This document shows positions 24,161 through 38,669 of a stretch of 64,000 nt of DNA, in pieces. The DNA is taken from NCBI RefSeq assembly GCF_020536995.1, contig NC_068361.1:106248314-106312313 (forward strand). Reading direction: 5' to 3'. This DNA is from Dreissena polymorpha (Eukaryota; Mollusca; Bivalvia; Myida; Dreissenidae). Each line of letters starts with the position of its first letter. Position 1 is the first letter of the stretch. The notes below the pieces were generated by a model, which saw only the letters and a program-made list of their open reading frames with translations, did no database searches and was not told the DNA's origin. Made by a program: the position numbers and the translations under genes.

Positions 24161-24994
24161 CAAACCTATCTCGTGGAGTGAAGAAGATTAATGGATTTAA
24201 TTTGTGAAGCTTGTTAGAAATTGGACTTTCGAAGACTTATCGATAACTCGTATAGATCTACTTCATTACATCGAACTTTTTAAAACGGGTATAAAAATGA
24301 ACATCGAAATCTTGTGAATAAAAAAATAGTTTACTATAAATACATACAAATTTAATAACAATTAATGGACTTTAATTCAGGAATATATACGATCTATTTT
24401 AGTGTGTGTTTTTTCTATGGTAAGCGTGGAGAAAACCCTTATTATATTGGGAATAGTGTTCATACAGAATAAATGTGATGGCTAGAAATACATAAACACA
24501 GTTAAAGCATCCCTTGGGATGTTGAAAATTCATTTGATTTATTACTGTGCGGATTTTATTGCGTATAAATCTATTGTTCTCTGAGTGGAAATGGGGATAT
24601 TGTAATCGACGACAAAGATATTCAATCAATAGTCAAAGCAGTAATTGGATCATTAAAAATTGAACGTTTTTTTTACTCCAGATCGCCAATTACGAGATTA
24701 AGATACGCAAATGTTAATATAACTGAGAATATTTCATTAGTTTTTTTTGTTTCAAGTGAAAAGGCAAAACTATTAACGGTATAAAACATCCTAAAACAGA
24801 AACACGATAATATTTTTGAATTCCAATTGACTATTAGATATATAGATCAAATAATGTGTTGTTTGCTTTGAACATGGGCACATTTTCAAAATGTGTAAGT
24901 TAAAGCCGACGATTTTTGCATGAATGTGTGACAAAACTTTGTTTTTAAAAAGATAGCTGTGATATAAATTTATAATAAGGATAGAATGTACACA

Positions 24995-25091
24995 ATGGAT
25001 CGAAATAGCGGACATATGAAGAGCAATCTCTTGTGCTTATGCATTCTGCTGATTTTGGATTTACGGACACTTTCATCAGCATTCGACCTCG
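24995..25091 (+). CDS. First coding exon of a secreted or membrane protein (partial)
   Basis: The exon encodes MDRNSGHMKSNLLCLCILLI, then LDLRTLSSAFDL plus one base of the next codon, and ends at a consensus donor CTCG|GTAAGT (25092). The ATG at 24995 has A at -3 and G at +4; in-frame ATGs at 24986 and 25016 are alternatives, the latter placing the hydrophobic core directly at the start. The segment KSNLLCLCILLILDL followed by SSA is a typical signal peptide with likely cleavage after Ser-Ser-Ala. The downstream intron starts in phase 1 and contains a family A element within 200 bp. I could not find the next exon in the remaining 39 kb, so the protein family is unknown. A chance hydrophobic frame next to a good donor cannot be excluded. 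Confidence 0.45.
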
Positions 25092-25263
25092 GTAAGTCAT
25101 CCTTGCATTCAGTCATTCTTCCCTATCATCTTCGTCTTCGCGTTCGTTTGAATCACGATGTCATTTTATATGTACAACGGATCTTAATTATTTCATCGAG
25201 CAGAATTTGCACTATGTGTAGTTTGCCTCCATTCCAATTCCCATTACATGACTCTTATAATAA

Positions 25264-25525
25264 TGAGTCTTGTTCTGTGAAAATGGGGTTTAAAGCATGT
25301 GCTTAAAGTGTTGTCCCAGATTAGCCTGTGCAGTCCGCACAGGCTTATCAGGGACGACACTTTCCGCTTTTATGACAATTTTCGTTTAAATGAAGTCTCT
25401 TTTTAGCAAAAATCCATTTAGGCGGAAAGTGTCGTCCCTGATTAGCCGGGGCGGACTGCACAGGCTAATCTGGGAAGACACTTTACGCACATGCATTATG
25501 CCCTGTTTTCTCAGAAAACGACTCA
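25264..25525. mobile_element. Family A palindromic miniature element
   Basis: 262 bp. Ends TGAGTCTTGTTCTG and TCAGAAAACGACTCA; arms 'agattagcctgtgcagtccg' and 'actgcacaggctaatctggg'; inner arms 'cagggacgacactttccgc' and 'gcggaaagtgtcgtccctg'. Confidence 0.92.
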
Positions 25526-28500
25526 AATAATTCCCGAAAAAGTTCGGTGCGCCTAAAAAGTACAAGAACAGACCCAAACCCAGCCCTCGATGAATTCCTA
25601 AGACCTCTGTTTTCTTTCTTCTTTAAAACGATGTTTATAATATTCACTGAGATATTTAATACCTTGGAAGTTTCGTTTGAAGTTGTGAGATCGCTTTCAA
25701 CAGATGCTTGTGCAGGCGTTTAACTTTTCGATGACAGGGTTGTACTTTTCTTCGCATTCGTCACCTTTGATATGCAAATATTGACATTTCTTTTCACAAA
25801 CTCAGATGCATACAACTACCGTCTGATAATTAATCATATTTGAAAATTGCACAGCGCACGGTATATCGTAAGTTAATTATAAATATTAATGAAACGGAAA
25901 GTTTCGCACAGAATTTAGATTCGTGTTTATGAATTACTTCTACCGTCCTATAATTTAAGACTGCCGCGTTTGAAGTAAATAACTATGAATATTTGCCTGT
26001 TTAATAAATGAAATAGTCACTTACGTTATTAAACCGAACGTGTTGTTAACACAATGGTATAATAAAGGACATGCTGATGATATTTAATAGGTTGAACTCA
26101 TTTAATAGAAGTTAAAGATATTTCATTTTACGGTCAGATAATGATATGAATACACAAACTATCGTAGAAGTTTATTTTATTTTCACAAACAGAAATTCGT
26201 CACTTAAAATGCAAACGCCCGACAGGCGTATTGACTTCAAAAAGATCATTTTTAACACACATTCCAGTCTAAATTCACCTACACAATACAAGTTCAATCA
26301 AAAAGTGTTACTCGTCGTTTATCTTTTTAATATGCTTTTCGAGATGGATTAGTAATTACCATGTCTATGTTTGAAAGGCACGCACGTTGAAAAAAGCAGA
26401 AAATCGAGAACAAATAAATGTTTAAATTTTAATTTTGAAATAACATGTGAACTGGCAAAAACAGGTTAATTGAAATAAATGTTTTACTTCGAGATTACTT
26501 AGATACGAGATGATCTAATTTTCTGATAAAAGTAGCCATCGCTTGTCATTATTAAATGAATAATATATAGAGGCAATAAAACTTTAATAGTCAGTAGCAC
26601 GACCGTCAAGTTATAGCAAAATCATTGCTGATAAAATCGTCTTAAAAGTGAATTAAATCGTCGGTTGGATGAATTAATAAAAGGGACAATAAATCTGCCC
26701 ATGACGTTATCCTACATTTTGGCCCCAGGTCGCTGTAAATCTTTCCCAAATGGGTGACAGAGAATAAGAGTGCATACCGGTTTTTGACGGAAATATTTAG
26801 ATAAATTGTTAAATAGTTAAATAAATTTTAGACATCGCGCTGTTTATATGACATTATATAATTTATAGCCCTAAATATTGGTTTCTTATGCCGCTTGTGG
26901 TTTTAAGGGTTTCGTAAATTGTGTCAGGATTTTTATTTTCACCACAGGAAAACATATCCAAACCACTTTCAATTACTGATTTTTACTTTGAAAAACGAAA
27001 TTAAAGCCTGCGTTTGTTGTTGTTTTGAAGTTTTTCAAAAAATAAAAAAGCGAAATAGACATATATATCTTTTGTAAGTTTCATGTTATTTCGTTTTTAA
27101 ATAGCCCATAATTTTAAGATAACTTATGTATACGGTACCATTTGTTGTATTATCTGCATGTGTAGGGCAACCGTAAGCATTAACATATCGTAATTTAATT
27201 TGACATTACAATGACGTATAGCAGAAAAATATGTATTTAAAAATTTAGCACACACAAAAATGTAACAACGTCTACGTTTTAAAATAACTATAGATAATCA
27301 CCAGTTTCGTTTTGGCCTTTTTCAAACAAGTACAAGTTTTACGCAGAAAATCCTGGGATATTGATGCTGAACAATAAAGTGCCGTAAAATAATAACACTA
27401 GCGGTAGCATCACAACCAACAGAACAACACTCAAATACTTTTTTTGTTTTTATCTAAAGTGCAGTTGAGAAAATCTTTACTTTTAATAAAACGCAAACAC
27501 TAACATACAATTATACACTAATGTAAGAACACTGATTTCTAGCAGAGAGAAATGCAAACTGATACGTCTTCAGACAAACTAGCGTGCTCAGCCCTCGTAA
27601 ATCTACGTTGTTACCGACGTTTTTGACAATCGGTGATAATACATTTAGCAAGACACACTATCCAGAGGCCGCTCTTATCTTCAGCACACAATGTTTTCAC
27701 CCCTGGAAAAAAACGGACAAACAATCCTGTAGTAGGTATTCAGGAAAATCAAATTATTATCACCAGCCGGTCCGAGCGGTTTTCCCACAGGAAATCTGCG
27801 TACGCGTGATTTTGATGGAGAAATACTGGACTAGTCTATGGCCGTATATCATATAAAGGTCTCCGAGGACAAACTCTTGTCAACGTCAGAACTGGGGACG
27901 CTGAATTGTGTATATTTTATTGTGTTTGAAGCGGGCTCCGTAATGGACTTAATGAGGTGTGAAATTTGCGCTCTATTCCCTAGTCCGAACACAATTTAAG
28001 TGAATATATCGGTGTATGCATATTTGGTATGGGTATTTCTACTTGCTCTTCTTGAAGAAGCGTAACTTATTCACTATGTGGCAATTTAGAGAAACGATTT
28101 ATTTTTTCATCGGAATGCCAAATTTACGCGAAAAACATTGTATATGAACAATGCCTGCATTTACCGCTGCATCAAATTTCCCGCTGGAAATAGCATCCTC
28201 TTACATTAAATTTGTTATGATATAAGAATTGTTATCTCTGGAAATTCAATAACGGAAAGGTATTTGTTAGTAAATATTTATATTATTATATATATAATAT
28301 TAATTTTTGTATTACATAAACGATGAAAGAAACTATATGAGGTTCATTCCTTTTCGTATTTAATCCTCTGTTTATTGGCAGAAGACTTCATACGGGAAGG
28401 AATGAATCATTTTATGGTTACGTTTTTTACGACTCGCGAATGAACAATCATTCTGTAATGTTAGTACCGATTGCTTAACGTATCTCATACAATAAAATGT

Positions 28501-29827
28501 ATGTATATCCAAGCAAATAACATTTTGATTTGTTTATGTATGGATCCATATTATATCTGCACATGGTTCCATCAGGTTCTGCTAGAAGTTGACATTGTTC
28601 CTGGTGTAGTGATCATTTAAAATGTCCGCGCATAATTTCACGTTCAGTCATTTTAAACATACAATGTAAACATATACTAGTATGGAACTGTTTATTCGCT
28701 AAGACTATTAAAAGCGCAGAAGTCAAGTTTTACTTGCGGCGCATCCTGTACATATTTTTGTGTCATTATGTTTTATAAAAAGTTCTGTCATTTAAAGCCA
28801 ACTTTAATATATTAAAGTTATTGAAGCCTGAGTGATATATCACATAGGTTTATGACACCATTTGTTCGTTGTCTATGGAACAACTTTCAAGCAGGTGTTT
28901 TATTTAAAACAAAACACTAAAATGATAATTGCCGCGTGCATATTAGTTACATTATACTCTAGACCACACATCCATCGTTATTTATCAGTAGTTTTTTTTT
29001 AATTTCACAACTGTATATGAAGCTCTCTAAACATCATAAAATTGTTGGAGAATTATCGAAATTCATATTTCCGCGGAATTCCTTTCAAAAGCCAGTTTGT
29101 TGTGCAAAATGAGGCCAAAACAGTATAAGTTTATGTAACCTAGTCCTTTATAGTATCTATCCTTATACACATACTATATACCATTATGTAATTATATATG
29201 CCGAAAGTTTTTATAACTTTTCTACGAGCAATACAAACTTAAGGGTGCAAGCATACAAAGTGGTCCGTGCCTTGCTTCCAAGACACCACGTGACACGAAA
29301 GTCAATTATACTGGAGTGATGTCTGCAGGATGGAAACATTTTGGCGTGCAGCCCCTGTCGTCTTTAGTCCGCCCGATTCGCAGACCATGACATTTTTACT
29401 GAGGAACCAGAGGCGCAAACAAAGCAAGCCCCGGTTTTCCTAATTTTATGAAAAGCAAAAAAAAAGGGTTTTCCTCCCCTATTCAGGGACTTGAATTAGA
29501 GACGCAGATCCCTTCAATTTTCACAAAGGCTTTGTGTCTAGCGGGGTATTTAAAATTTGGCTTTTCGCAAAGAAATGCATATTTCAGCATTATTGTCAAA
29601 CCTTCTTTCAGTTATTCTTGTATAGTATTTTGTAATTCTAGGCAGTTGCTTGAAAATCGATGTTCGCTGAAAAGTCGTTTGCGATGACTTGAGTTTGCAC
29701 AACCATATTTTATAGGAAGTTTCAGACTGTTATGTTTCAGATATTTGACTGATACTTTAATTACGTGACTGATTCGTCAGCATTATTTAAAGTGGAACCA
29801 CTATCAATCGAAATTGTATGGGGATGT
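25526..29827. other. Gene-free stretch
   Basis: AT-rich unique sequence without recognisable exons or repeats. Slightly GC-richer patches at 26690-26790 and 27750-27900 carry no identifiable coding signal. Confidence 0.45.
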
Positions 29828-30056
29828 TTAACCCATTGATGCCTAGCGTCTAGAAAAAAGGCCTTGGCAAACAGCGTAGACCCAGATGAGACGCCGCATG
29901 ATGCAGCGTTTCATCAGGGTCTGCGCTGTTTGCTTAAAGGATTTTCTGTAAGAATTATACCAAAAATAGAAATGAATATACTAAACATCCCTAATTTTGA
30001 AAAAAAAAGATCCGATTTAGAAGGATGGGAGAGTCCACTAGGTGTAAATGGGTTAA
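29828..30056. mobile_element. Family B palindromic element
   Basis: Starts TTAACCCATTGATGCCTAG, ends GGTGTAAATGGGTTAA. The central part is 'agatgagacgccgcatgatg' and 'gtttcatcagggtct', with 'ggcaaacagcgtagaccc' and an inverse 'gtctgcgctgtttgc' as arms. The right half continues 'ttaaaggattttctgtaaga'. Confidence 0.9.
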
Positions 30057-30130
30057 CAGTGTTATCATTATTACCCGTTCACAAAGACGATTGATTTGTT
30101 GCCATTTTTGCCAAATCGTTACAAGAAAAA

Positions 30131-30393
30131 TGAGTCGTGTTCTGAGAAAACTGGGCATAATGCAAGTGCGTAAAGTGTCGTCCCAGATTAGCCTGTGCAG
30201 TCCGCACAGGCTAATCAGGGACGACACTTTCCGCTTTTATGACATTTTTCGTTTAAATGAAGTCTCTTCTCAGCAAAAATCCAATTAAGGCGGAAAGCGT
30301 CGTCCCTGATTAGCCTGTGCGGACTGCACAGGCTAATCTGGGACGACTCTTAACGCATATGCTTTATGTCCAGTTCTCTCAGAACGCGACTCA
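30131..30393. mobile_element. Family A palindromic miniature element
   Basis: 263 bp. Ends TGAGTCGTGTTCTGAG and CTCAGAACGCGACTCA; perfect inner arms 'cagggacgacactttccgc' against 'gcggaaagcgtcgtccctg' with one change. It lies only 74 bp from the family B copy at 29828-30056. Confidence 0.93.
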
Positions 30394-31018
30394 TATAATT
30401 GAACTATACAACAAAGAAAATAACAACATCTTAATCATATATGCACATATATGCTCAAATAAAATTCTAAAATAAATAACCTGTGCATATTTCTTTAATC
30501 ACCTATCGCTCAGGAATGTTATCAATTTTCGCGATATATAATTCTGTTGTAACTAATAACCGGAAAGATGATTACTTCGATTTTCTTCAGACGAGTGTTG
30601 TTTTATAGAGATTAAATCTTTTGAAACTAGACGTGTGAAACTTAGATCGTCTGCGATTATTCTATTTGCCGACTTTTGTTTATGTTTTCTATTTTCAATC
30701 GATTAAACATTTATGCATATTTGGGATAACGAATTTAAATGGGCAAACACACACTATTTTGTTTCTTTATTTGATTGTGCTTGTTTGTTTTTCTGATTAT
30801 GTGTATTTTTGTTTTTAAAGACTGGAACTTGTATCGGATCAAAATCTCGAGTAAAATAAATAATGGAGATTTTGTGGGGAACAAGCAACGAGGGACTTAA
30901 TTTGTAATGTCATAAGAGCAATACCTGGTGTGTAACTGATTACTTTGCTGTGATACATGCTAACAAATCTTCATGATAACATGTATATATGATGGTAATA
31001 ACTACGTTGTTCATGTTT

Positions 31019-31073
31019 TGGCTGTTTTTGCTGCTGATGCCGCCGCTGCTGCTGCTGCTGATGATGATGATCA
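31019..31073 (+). repeat. GCT/GAT trinucleotide run
   Basis: An imperfect CTGCTG run passes into GATGATGATGATC. Confidence 0.85.
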
Positions 31074-31861
31074 ACATTACGCATGGGTGATGACACAATG
31101 TTTATCGGTCGGTGTCGATAACCAGATCTGACATCCTTGTTTACCGGTCCGGCGTAATCGCTGACGTAACACCTGGACAGCATACTGATCGAATTAATTA
31201 TCGTTATCGGCTATTTTCACCAACAACCAATTTTACATGTAAGATGTTATCCAATAGCAGGAAGGTTATCGGATCGTGAGAATAAACAAACAGGTTCCTA
31301 TCTGGCACTTTCTAGGGGCGGTACAGCGTACATGTAGATGGGGCTCGCTTTCTTGTAGCTTGTTAGAAAGAAGGCTTCATTGTAGAACGAGAAGTTAAAG
31401 TATTAATGTGTAACTGGCAAACAGGCATGCATTTTATACCTCATTATTTCCCACAATACCGTTCATTATCTTAACGGGGTTAAGCGCAATGATAGCGCAC
31501 TTTTATTGTGCGTTTGATGCAATTAAATTATGCTTAACCGATTTGGAACTCATTAGCAATGTGTCATATTCTTAAATACATGTCGGAGCGATACGATTAT
31601 TTGCCCTTATATTGATACAGAGGCATGAAGAAATTATTTAGAAATTATCTTTGTCGCCATATGGTGCGAACGTTTTCTCGACTGACGGTTATCGTTATAA
31701 AACAGCCATGCATTTTGAATGCCCGACTACAGGTAACATATTTTTAATAGCCATGCTGCCCCAGAGTCGTGAAAGTTTCCGATGCAATTGTGCGACGTTA
31801 TAATTTACAGATTAGTACATCGGATATGAAACGGCGGGTAACACAACGACACCCCTCCCCA

Positions 31862-31937
31862 CACCCCGTTTTGCGCAAAAATGTACCATGTGGCATTGAA
31901 ATTAAATATAACGGTACCGTTTTGCGCCAATGGGGCG
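31862..31937. repeat. Family F 76-bp palindromic element
   Basis: Left arm CACCCCGTTTTGCGCAAAA is inverse to right arm TTTTGCGCCAATGGGGCG. The centre holds 'taccatgtggcattgaaatt'. A copy of the same length lies at 61289-61364. Confidence 0.75.
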
Positions 31938-34640
31938 ATTTTTTTTAAAGTTTAAAATGCTCGTTGTGATCTTACTTTGCCAACCCGAGGCAAACGTGCG
32001 GCGTAAAAATTAGCACACATATACTTATGTATATATACAAGTATATATATTTATATATATGACAGCAAATTACCGGTGAAATATTTTTTAGATTGGTTCA
32101 AATAATTATCAGATTTATTAAAGATCCTCCACTCACTATTGTTTGGACATTTGCCGGGGTCCATGGGCGGTGTGTTTGTAAGTATGTACACGGATGAATC
32201 ATCCGCATTTAATGACACGCAACCACCACTTGTCAGTCAATGCTTTAATCGCCAAGTTATGGCTAGCTGACAACTTTTGTAAACAGACTACTACTTTAAG
32301 TACTTAAAGAGCGACGTTTATTGCCCAGTGCGCGAAGTTTGTCACTTTTGTTACATATTTTTGGAACGCTTCTATTTGCTAAATAGCCCACCCAAAATTG
32401 ACCGCGTAGATGCCTAGTGTGGTTTGTAACCAACAGAAGTCAGTTGGGGAAGGTACCCGTGGGTCCAAGTGCGTTTTGAAGTGGTATCCCACGATGTGGT
32501 TGATTTAAAGCCTTTATGGTGTGAGGGTTTCCGCGGTTTGGGGCTTTGCTCAATGGGGTAGCGATTTTATTTACTTTTAGAATATTTTGTAAGCTCGTAA
32601 AAACGGCATATCTCTCTGAATTGCTGAATCACCGTCGAAAAATTTTGAAACAGCAAATCATAAAATATTCGAAACATGGCGTATTTTCAAGTATCAGTAC
32701 ATTCGATAGCTTCTAACTTTTCAGCGCTTGCACTTGTTTATCGAGTTAATTTTATTGTATTTTATTCTGAAGAAAATTCATGAACATTTTACAGTATTTC
32801 TCAATAAAAAGTTGTGTAAGACTGTTCTTGTCGTATTGCTTGTGTTAATTAAGTTATATTCAAGAAAACATATGCAATTAAAATCTCATCAGCAAAATAT
32901 TTTTTTATTATCGCTTTTCCTTTACTTTATTGATAATTACTTAAACAAACTCGCAACTTCCTTTTAACTCATCCTCTATCGACAAAAACACAATCTTGAA
33001 TCTGTTGTACGTCGACTTAATCGGAAATTATTCATACATCGTTTGAAAGCCTGTTATCGCATTTTTTATTTAAGATCTTTCACCTATTGGACTTTTTAAC
33101 CGCCTTATGTAATTCAATCGGGTGTCATAAACCCCGTCTTATTAGGATTTCGTATAATGTAATTACACCAAATGAAAGTAACATCGGCTATAAAATCTAA
33201 TAAACTCGCTCGTTTATTTAAATTTCCAATCGACACGTCAAATCGTTTTGTCGATTGCCGCGTTAAATTGACGGACTACTTTCTCCGCGGTCCTTCTTCT
33301 TGGCCACATAATATTCAAAATTTGAGTATTTATTGTTGCGCGTGCGTGCCTTATCTTTAAACTGTTTGAATTTGACACTTTGATATAGCACTTATAAACT
33401 TCAATTCGATAAGGTTAACGCGGTACAACCTTGTCTAAATCCCCGTAATGAATTGCGTGGACCAAGTCCCCAATATTTAATTATTTCCTTTTTTTCCCAG
33501 CGTCGTATGAACACGCTTGTCACAGGCTTTGTTAATAGGAAAATCTTCCCGTGATGTAACAGAAAGTCGCTACTTCTGATAACGACCATAATAGTCAAAG
33601 GGGTTAAGCCACTGTTCAAGATAAAGAAGATAACAGCCATTTACTTACTTACGCATACGAATTTTATCTGGGATGTCGTGGCTTCTTTGCTCCCCTCAGT
33701 GTGATAAAACTAAGAATTTACGAGGATATACCTATCATACAATGCAAATGAATGTTAAAGATTTAAGAACATAAACGCACGCACAATTAGATTATTTTGT
33801 AACTGATCAAAACGTTCAAGGCAGCCAAATGCATTATCTACACTTATTATACCTGTAAAAACTGCCACCGGATTAAAAAAAAGATACATTGTATCATACT
33901 TTATATGAGTTCGGCAACCTGAAGACACACTGGATATAGATCCAGGATATTTTAATAATTATTTTCATTGTAACTTTATTTATCGGCTTAAAGATCAGCT
34001 AAGAGGATTTTTAATTACCTCGACAACATAGAATCGTAATTTACCTGTTTAAGAAAGTCAATAAACTCGCACTTAAACAGTATTCGCGTGTTCATAGGTC
34101 ATTCGTTTAAAGACACAAAAATCTCGTTCGATCAATAACGCGAACAGTTACAAGGACATCAGAAAGAACAAGCACCGATTGCCCCCAATCCAGTTTCCGG
34201 TCTTACCTAACGTCGGGGATAAGCGTCAGATCAACCAGGCTTCAAAGCCCGCTATTACGTTAAATATTACGACGTTAGACGTGGTGATTTTCTCCATATA
34301 GCCGTACTGGAAACCATGGTTACCATGATAATAAGTATTTTATTAACTGTGCCTATGTAATAAAGAAGTTTCCTTCACTGCGCCGTAGCAAGTCGTAATT
34401 GATAAAAAGGATGGCACACCGTGGACTCGAGTCTTTAGATCTTTCAGTCATTATCGCATTAACGTTTATGTGGGGTTTATTGATTTTTGCCATGTTCTCG
34501 AACTCCAAGGATCGTGAGGTAAACTTTAACAAATAACGCTGATTGTCATAGTTACGGTAAAAATATGCATACTTTTAAGCTTCGGTGCGATGATCATGAA
34601 CACTTAAAACAAGGCAACTTTTGAAATATTACCAATTGTA

Positions 34641-35094
<454 letters not shown>

Positions 35095-37177
35095 ACATAA
35101 TTATGTTCCGTAATTGCAATCCTATTCAAAGGCTTTACAACAGCACTAGATTTGTGCAATAATTCTTTGATCATTCAATTCCGCAAAGGAAATGAGTGTA
35201 ATTTAATCTCTTGTATAAAATAAATAGCATCACAGACAGCGATTGAGTTGTTGCTCGTATCCATGCCAACGTACGACGCAATTCAGCACATAGAAACACG
35301 ATTCAAAGAAAAAAACTGCCCAGAACTGGTCAACTTATTAGTCTTTGACGATACACATTTTTAAGCATATGATGATATTGTTTTATTTCTTTCTTTGAAT
35401 GGAGGCAGAATACTGGTGACTTATAGTCTGTTAATTTTACTCAGATACTCTGATTATTTTTATTTTAAACTTAATTGGAACTATTTGTTATTTTTTTTAA
35501 TATATTCTCAATTTCTTCATAGTAAGTGTAAATTCGACATTATTAAAAATTATAACAAAAAGAAAATTTACTCAAATAATGTATTGGGACGACAACAACG
35601 CAGAAAATATGGTACTGTTAAAACTTATAAGTGTTTTCCAACGACTGCATTGAACATATTTTTTGTGTGATCATGCGACGTCATAATTATCACGTCAAAG
35701 TACGCAAAATGCATTGACGCTATAACACATTTCTCGCATTTTATAAATTCCAAAGAGTATGAAATACACTAAGAATTTGTTGATTTCAGTGTAAGATCGT
35801 GCTATCATTTCAATTGTGGATATATATAACATATATTTTTACGATTGGCGTATTTTTCCACTCTTTGACCGTCATGGTAGGGGAACAGATGGGCAGGCGA
35901 AAGGGTGCGCAGACAGCCGGACTTACGAGATTGCAGTTGGGGATACTTCTCACTAGTATTCTAATATACATCGTCCTCGTCGCGAATATTTTTTTTAATA
36001 AACAAGTCGATTCTAGTATAATAGAATAGCAAACACAACTGTTTCTCAGACTCTCTGTGCTAGGCGCTTCATGCACACACACGCGCACCATCGTTCAAAA
36101 GCCAGCAGTCTGTGGACGTCATGGTCGTTATTTCGGGTTCCACTAATTTAGCGGAATCGATAACCAATCAATCATTTCCAGTACAGTGAGTTTTAATTAT
36201 CTTCGACGGACACATTGCTGTAGTTATAAACTCGAAAATGCACAGATTTTGCAAGAAGGGACACCTTCGTGATCGAGATGCAATGCTATTAAGTATTATG
36301 TACCCTTTGATCATGTTGTTTTAAATTAAAACTGTGATCATTAATGTACGCAGCTTATATAACTGTAAAGCATTTGTAATACGTGTATATGTGCGTGACA
36401 TGCGTTCTTATACATACGTTCGTATGTTATTGCTGAGACAAATCGAACGCATTGTTGTATTGGATGGAACATGCGAAAGTAACGCGGGGGGGGGGGGGGG
36501 ATTTTTAAAACGCAGTGTTACATTAGATGGGTAATTAAAAAAATACGGATAAATAGTTCGAACGCAACTCAGAATCGCAGCCACGATACTCGGGTATCAT
36601 GTGCATAAAAAACTTAGGTGATTTCAAGCTGTGTCATTATTACTTTATAAGCCATACATGCTATCTGACTTCAAATCTGACCCGTTATTTTATGATCGCT
36701 TGTCAGTAAATGTCTCAACGTCGTAGCTATTTAACATGTCACCTTTGAAACAAAAATATGCGCCTTTTAATATTAAAAAAAAATTATACAAGTACATGTA
36801 CAAGAGTTATTATGTTGATATTTTCTTGGTTTGTGAAGGAAGAGAAGGCCGATTTTACCCGATAACTCGAGGTTTAGAGCTGGTTCTTTCATTGCAGTCT
36901 TCGTCCGTGCCTTTATTGCGCTATTTCTCGCGATAATTGGTCGTTTTTATTCTAAAACTAGGTTTTTATTTGGCTGTGCGCTTGTAGATAAAATCATTGA
37001 CAATATTCATAAAACCTTCTTTATTACGCTATCGTCTTACGTTTTATGACTTTGGAAAAAAGCAAGGTGTTGATAAATTGTTCATGCTTGTCTGACAAAA
37101 AAGCATTAAAGTTCAATTTCAATTCTCTCGGATAGGTTCAGGTTATACATCTCCGATAGGTGACAGATATGTTATGT
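35095..37177. other. Gene-free stretch
   Basis: No supported exon. A 76-codon frame at 35799-36029 with two hydrophobic stretches has no homology that I recognise. A run of 15 G lies at 36486-36500. Confidence 0.4.
36486..36500 (+). repeat. Poly-G run (15 G)
   Basis: An uninterrupted guanine run, a possible G-quadruplex and an error-prone position in assemblies. Confidence 0.95.
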
Positions 37178-37408
37178 TTAACCATTTATGCCCAGTGGAC
37201 TCTCCCATCCCTCTGAATTGGATCATTTTATTTCCAAAATTATGGATGTCAAGTATATTTATTTCTAAATTTTAGAATATTTCTTACAGAAATTCCTTTA
37301 AGCAAACAGCGCAGACCCTGATGAGACGCCGCATCATGCGGCGTCTCATCTGGGTCTACGCTGTTTGCAAATGCCTTTTTTTCTAGACGCTAAGCATAAA
37401 TGGGTTAA
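37178..37408. mobile_element. Family B palindromic element
   Basis: Starts TTAACCATTTATGCCCAG, ends GCATAAATGGGTTAA. Centre GATGAGACGCCGCATCATGC with its perfect inverse GCGGCGTCTCATC. Orientation is opposite to that at 29828. Confidence 0.92.
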
Positions 37409-37618
37409 ACTTTAATTCACAGATTTTTGCATAATTTTAAATTAATTACAGCTATGTCCATTGCTAATCTTACGTCCATTCAAAACATAAGAATCTTAAA
37501 TGATTTAACTACGTTGTGCCTGAGAGTTAGAGTAAAATTGGGCCAGCTTGCATGTTGGTAGATCTCTGGACTATAAAGCCGAGGATTGCGGGTTTGATCG
37601 CCGACCCGGCCACTTATA

Positions 37619-37881
37619 TGAGTCGCGTTCTGAGAAAACTGGGCATAATGCATGTGCGTAAAGTTTCGTCCCAGATTAGCCTATGCAGTCCGCACGGGCT
37701 AATCAGGGACGACACTTTCCGCTTTAATGACATTTTTCGTTTAAGTGAAGTCTCTTCTTAGCAAAAATCCAATTTAGGCGGAAAGTGTCGTCCCTGATTA
37801 GCCTGTCGGGACTGCACATGCTAATCTGGGACGACACTTAACGCACATGCATTAAGCCCAGTTTTCTCAGAACGCGACTCA
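37619..37881. mobile_element. Family A palindromic miniature element
   Basis: 263 bp with ends TGAGTCGCGTTCTGAG and CTCAGAACGCGACTCA, perfect inverse over 16 bases. Inner arms intact. Confidence 0.94.
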
Positions 37882-38669
37882 TATTGTATGGAAATGGTCC
37901 TGAAGTCCTTTATTCGATCATTCTTTTCTTACCTCTGCGTAAAGGAAGGTAGTTTCAGTTAATTGCATAGATATGTGCTATATATACTATATTTATGTTA
38001 TACTATTAAATTATAGTATTGCTGGTAAACCAGCAAAGCTTGTAACCGCATTCAAGGATCACATTCCATCTGTCATGTTTTTAATATGGAGCCAATCTTA
38101 ACATCTCTCACCGTAGTCCATTCTGAAAAAGTTTGTCGTACAAAATAAGATTTGAATCCACTTTGATAACGCTTGAAATTTTAAGACCGACAAGAGAATG
38201 CTAAATATATTTATGCGACATCCAAGCATTTTATATGATTATCATCTTGAGGAACAATCACTCGTTTAACTCAAGTACTCAAGTTGTCAAGCGTTAAACT
38301 AGGCTTTTGTGCCTTCCCTGTGAAGGAGTCTGCGTGTATTTTACACCGAAATTATTTTTTTTTCGCATGAAAAGTTGATCAATAGTTCCTCGCAATGTTA
38401 CGATTTGAGCTGACAGCTGCCGTGAATTTTTCTGTGTTCTTCAGTTTTAAATCATTGTTCTTGAATTATTAACGAGTGGAAGATGAAATTACTCCCTTCT
38501 CTGCCGAACACAAGCGTTGTGTTAGCGATTATCATGATTTAAGGCGGAATTTGATAACACACAATAATGAAACTTGCTCTAGTTGCAGACAATAATTAAA
38601 CGTTTGGGAAGATTTATTTTTTCTAGTGACTTTACATATCACCATATGTACACAAACTGACTCATGACT
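37882..38669. other. Gene-free stretch
   Basis: Unique AT-rich sequence with no supported feature. Confidence 0.5.

Larger units (their letters stand above)
30394..34640. other. Gene-free stretch
   Basis: No exon recognised. It contains a short GCT/GAT run and a 76-bp palindrome, listed separately. 32000-32530 has GC-richer patches without coding evidence. Confidence 0.45.

Noticed and set aside
25264-25525. Long hairpins as microRNA precursors or CRISPR-like repeats
   Set aside because: The hairpins are dispersed near-identical miniature elements with defined ends, and the genome is animal.
29864-30094. Frames beginning MANSVDPDETPHDAA, also at 38639
   Set aside because: Translation of the family B palindrome; same peptide at each copy.
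30971-31183. Gln/His-rich minus-strand frame
   Set aside because: Produced by the GCT/GAT run.
35799-36029. 76-codon frame with two hydrophobic segments
   Set aside because: T-rich DNA easily yields hydrophobic frames; a long overlapping frame exists on the other strand and no homology was recognised.
37552-37761. Frames containing RKLGIMHVRKVSSQISLCSP, also seen at 25386, 30025 and 50026
   Set aside because: The recurring peptide is the translation of family A palindrome arms, not a protein family.
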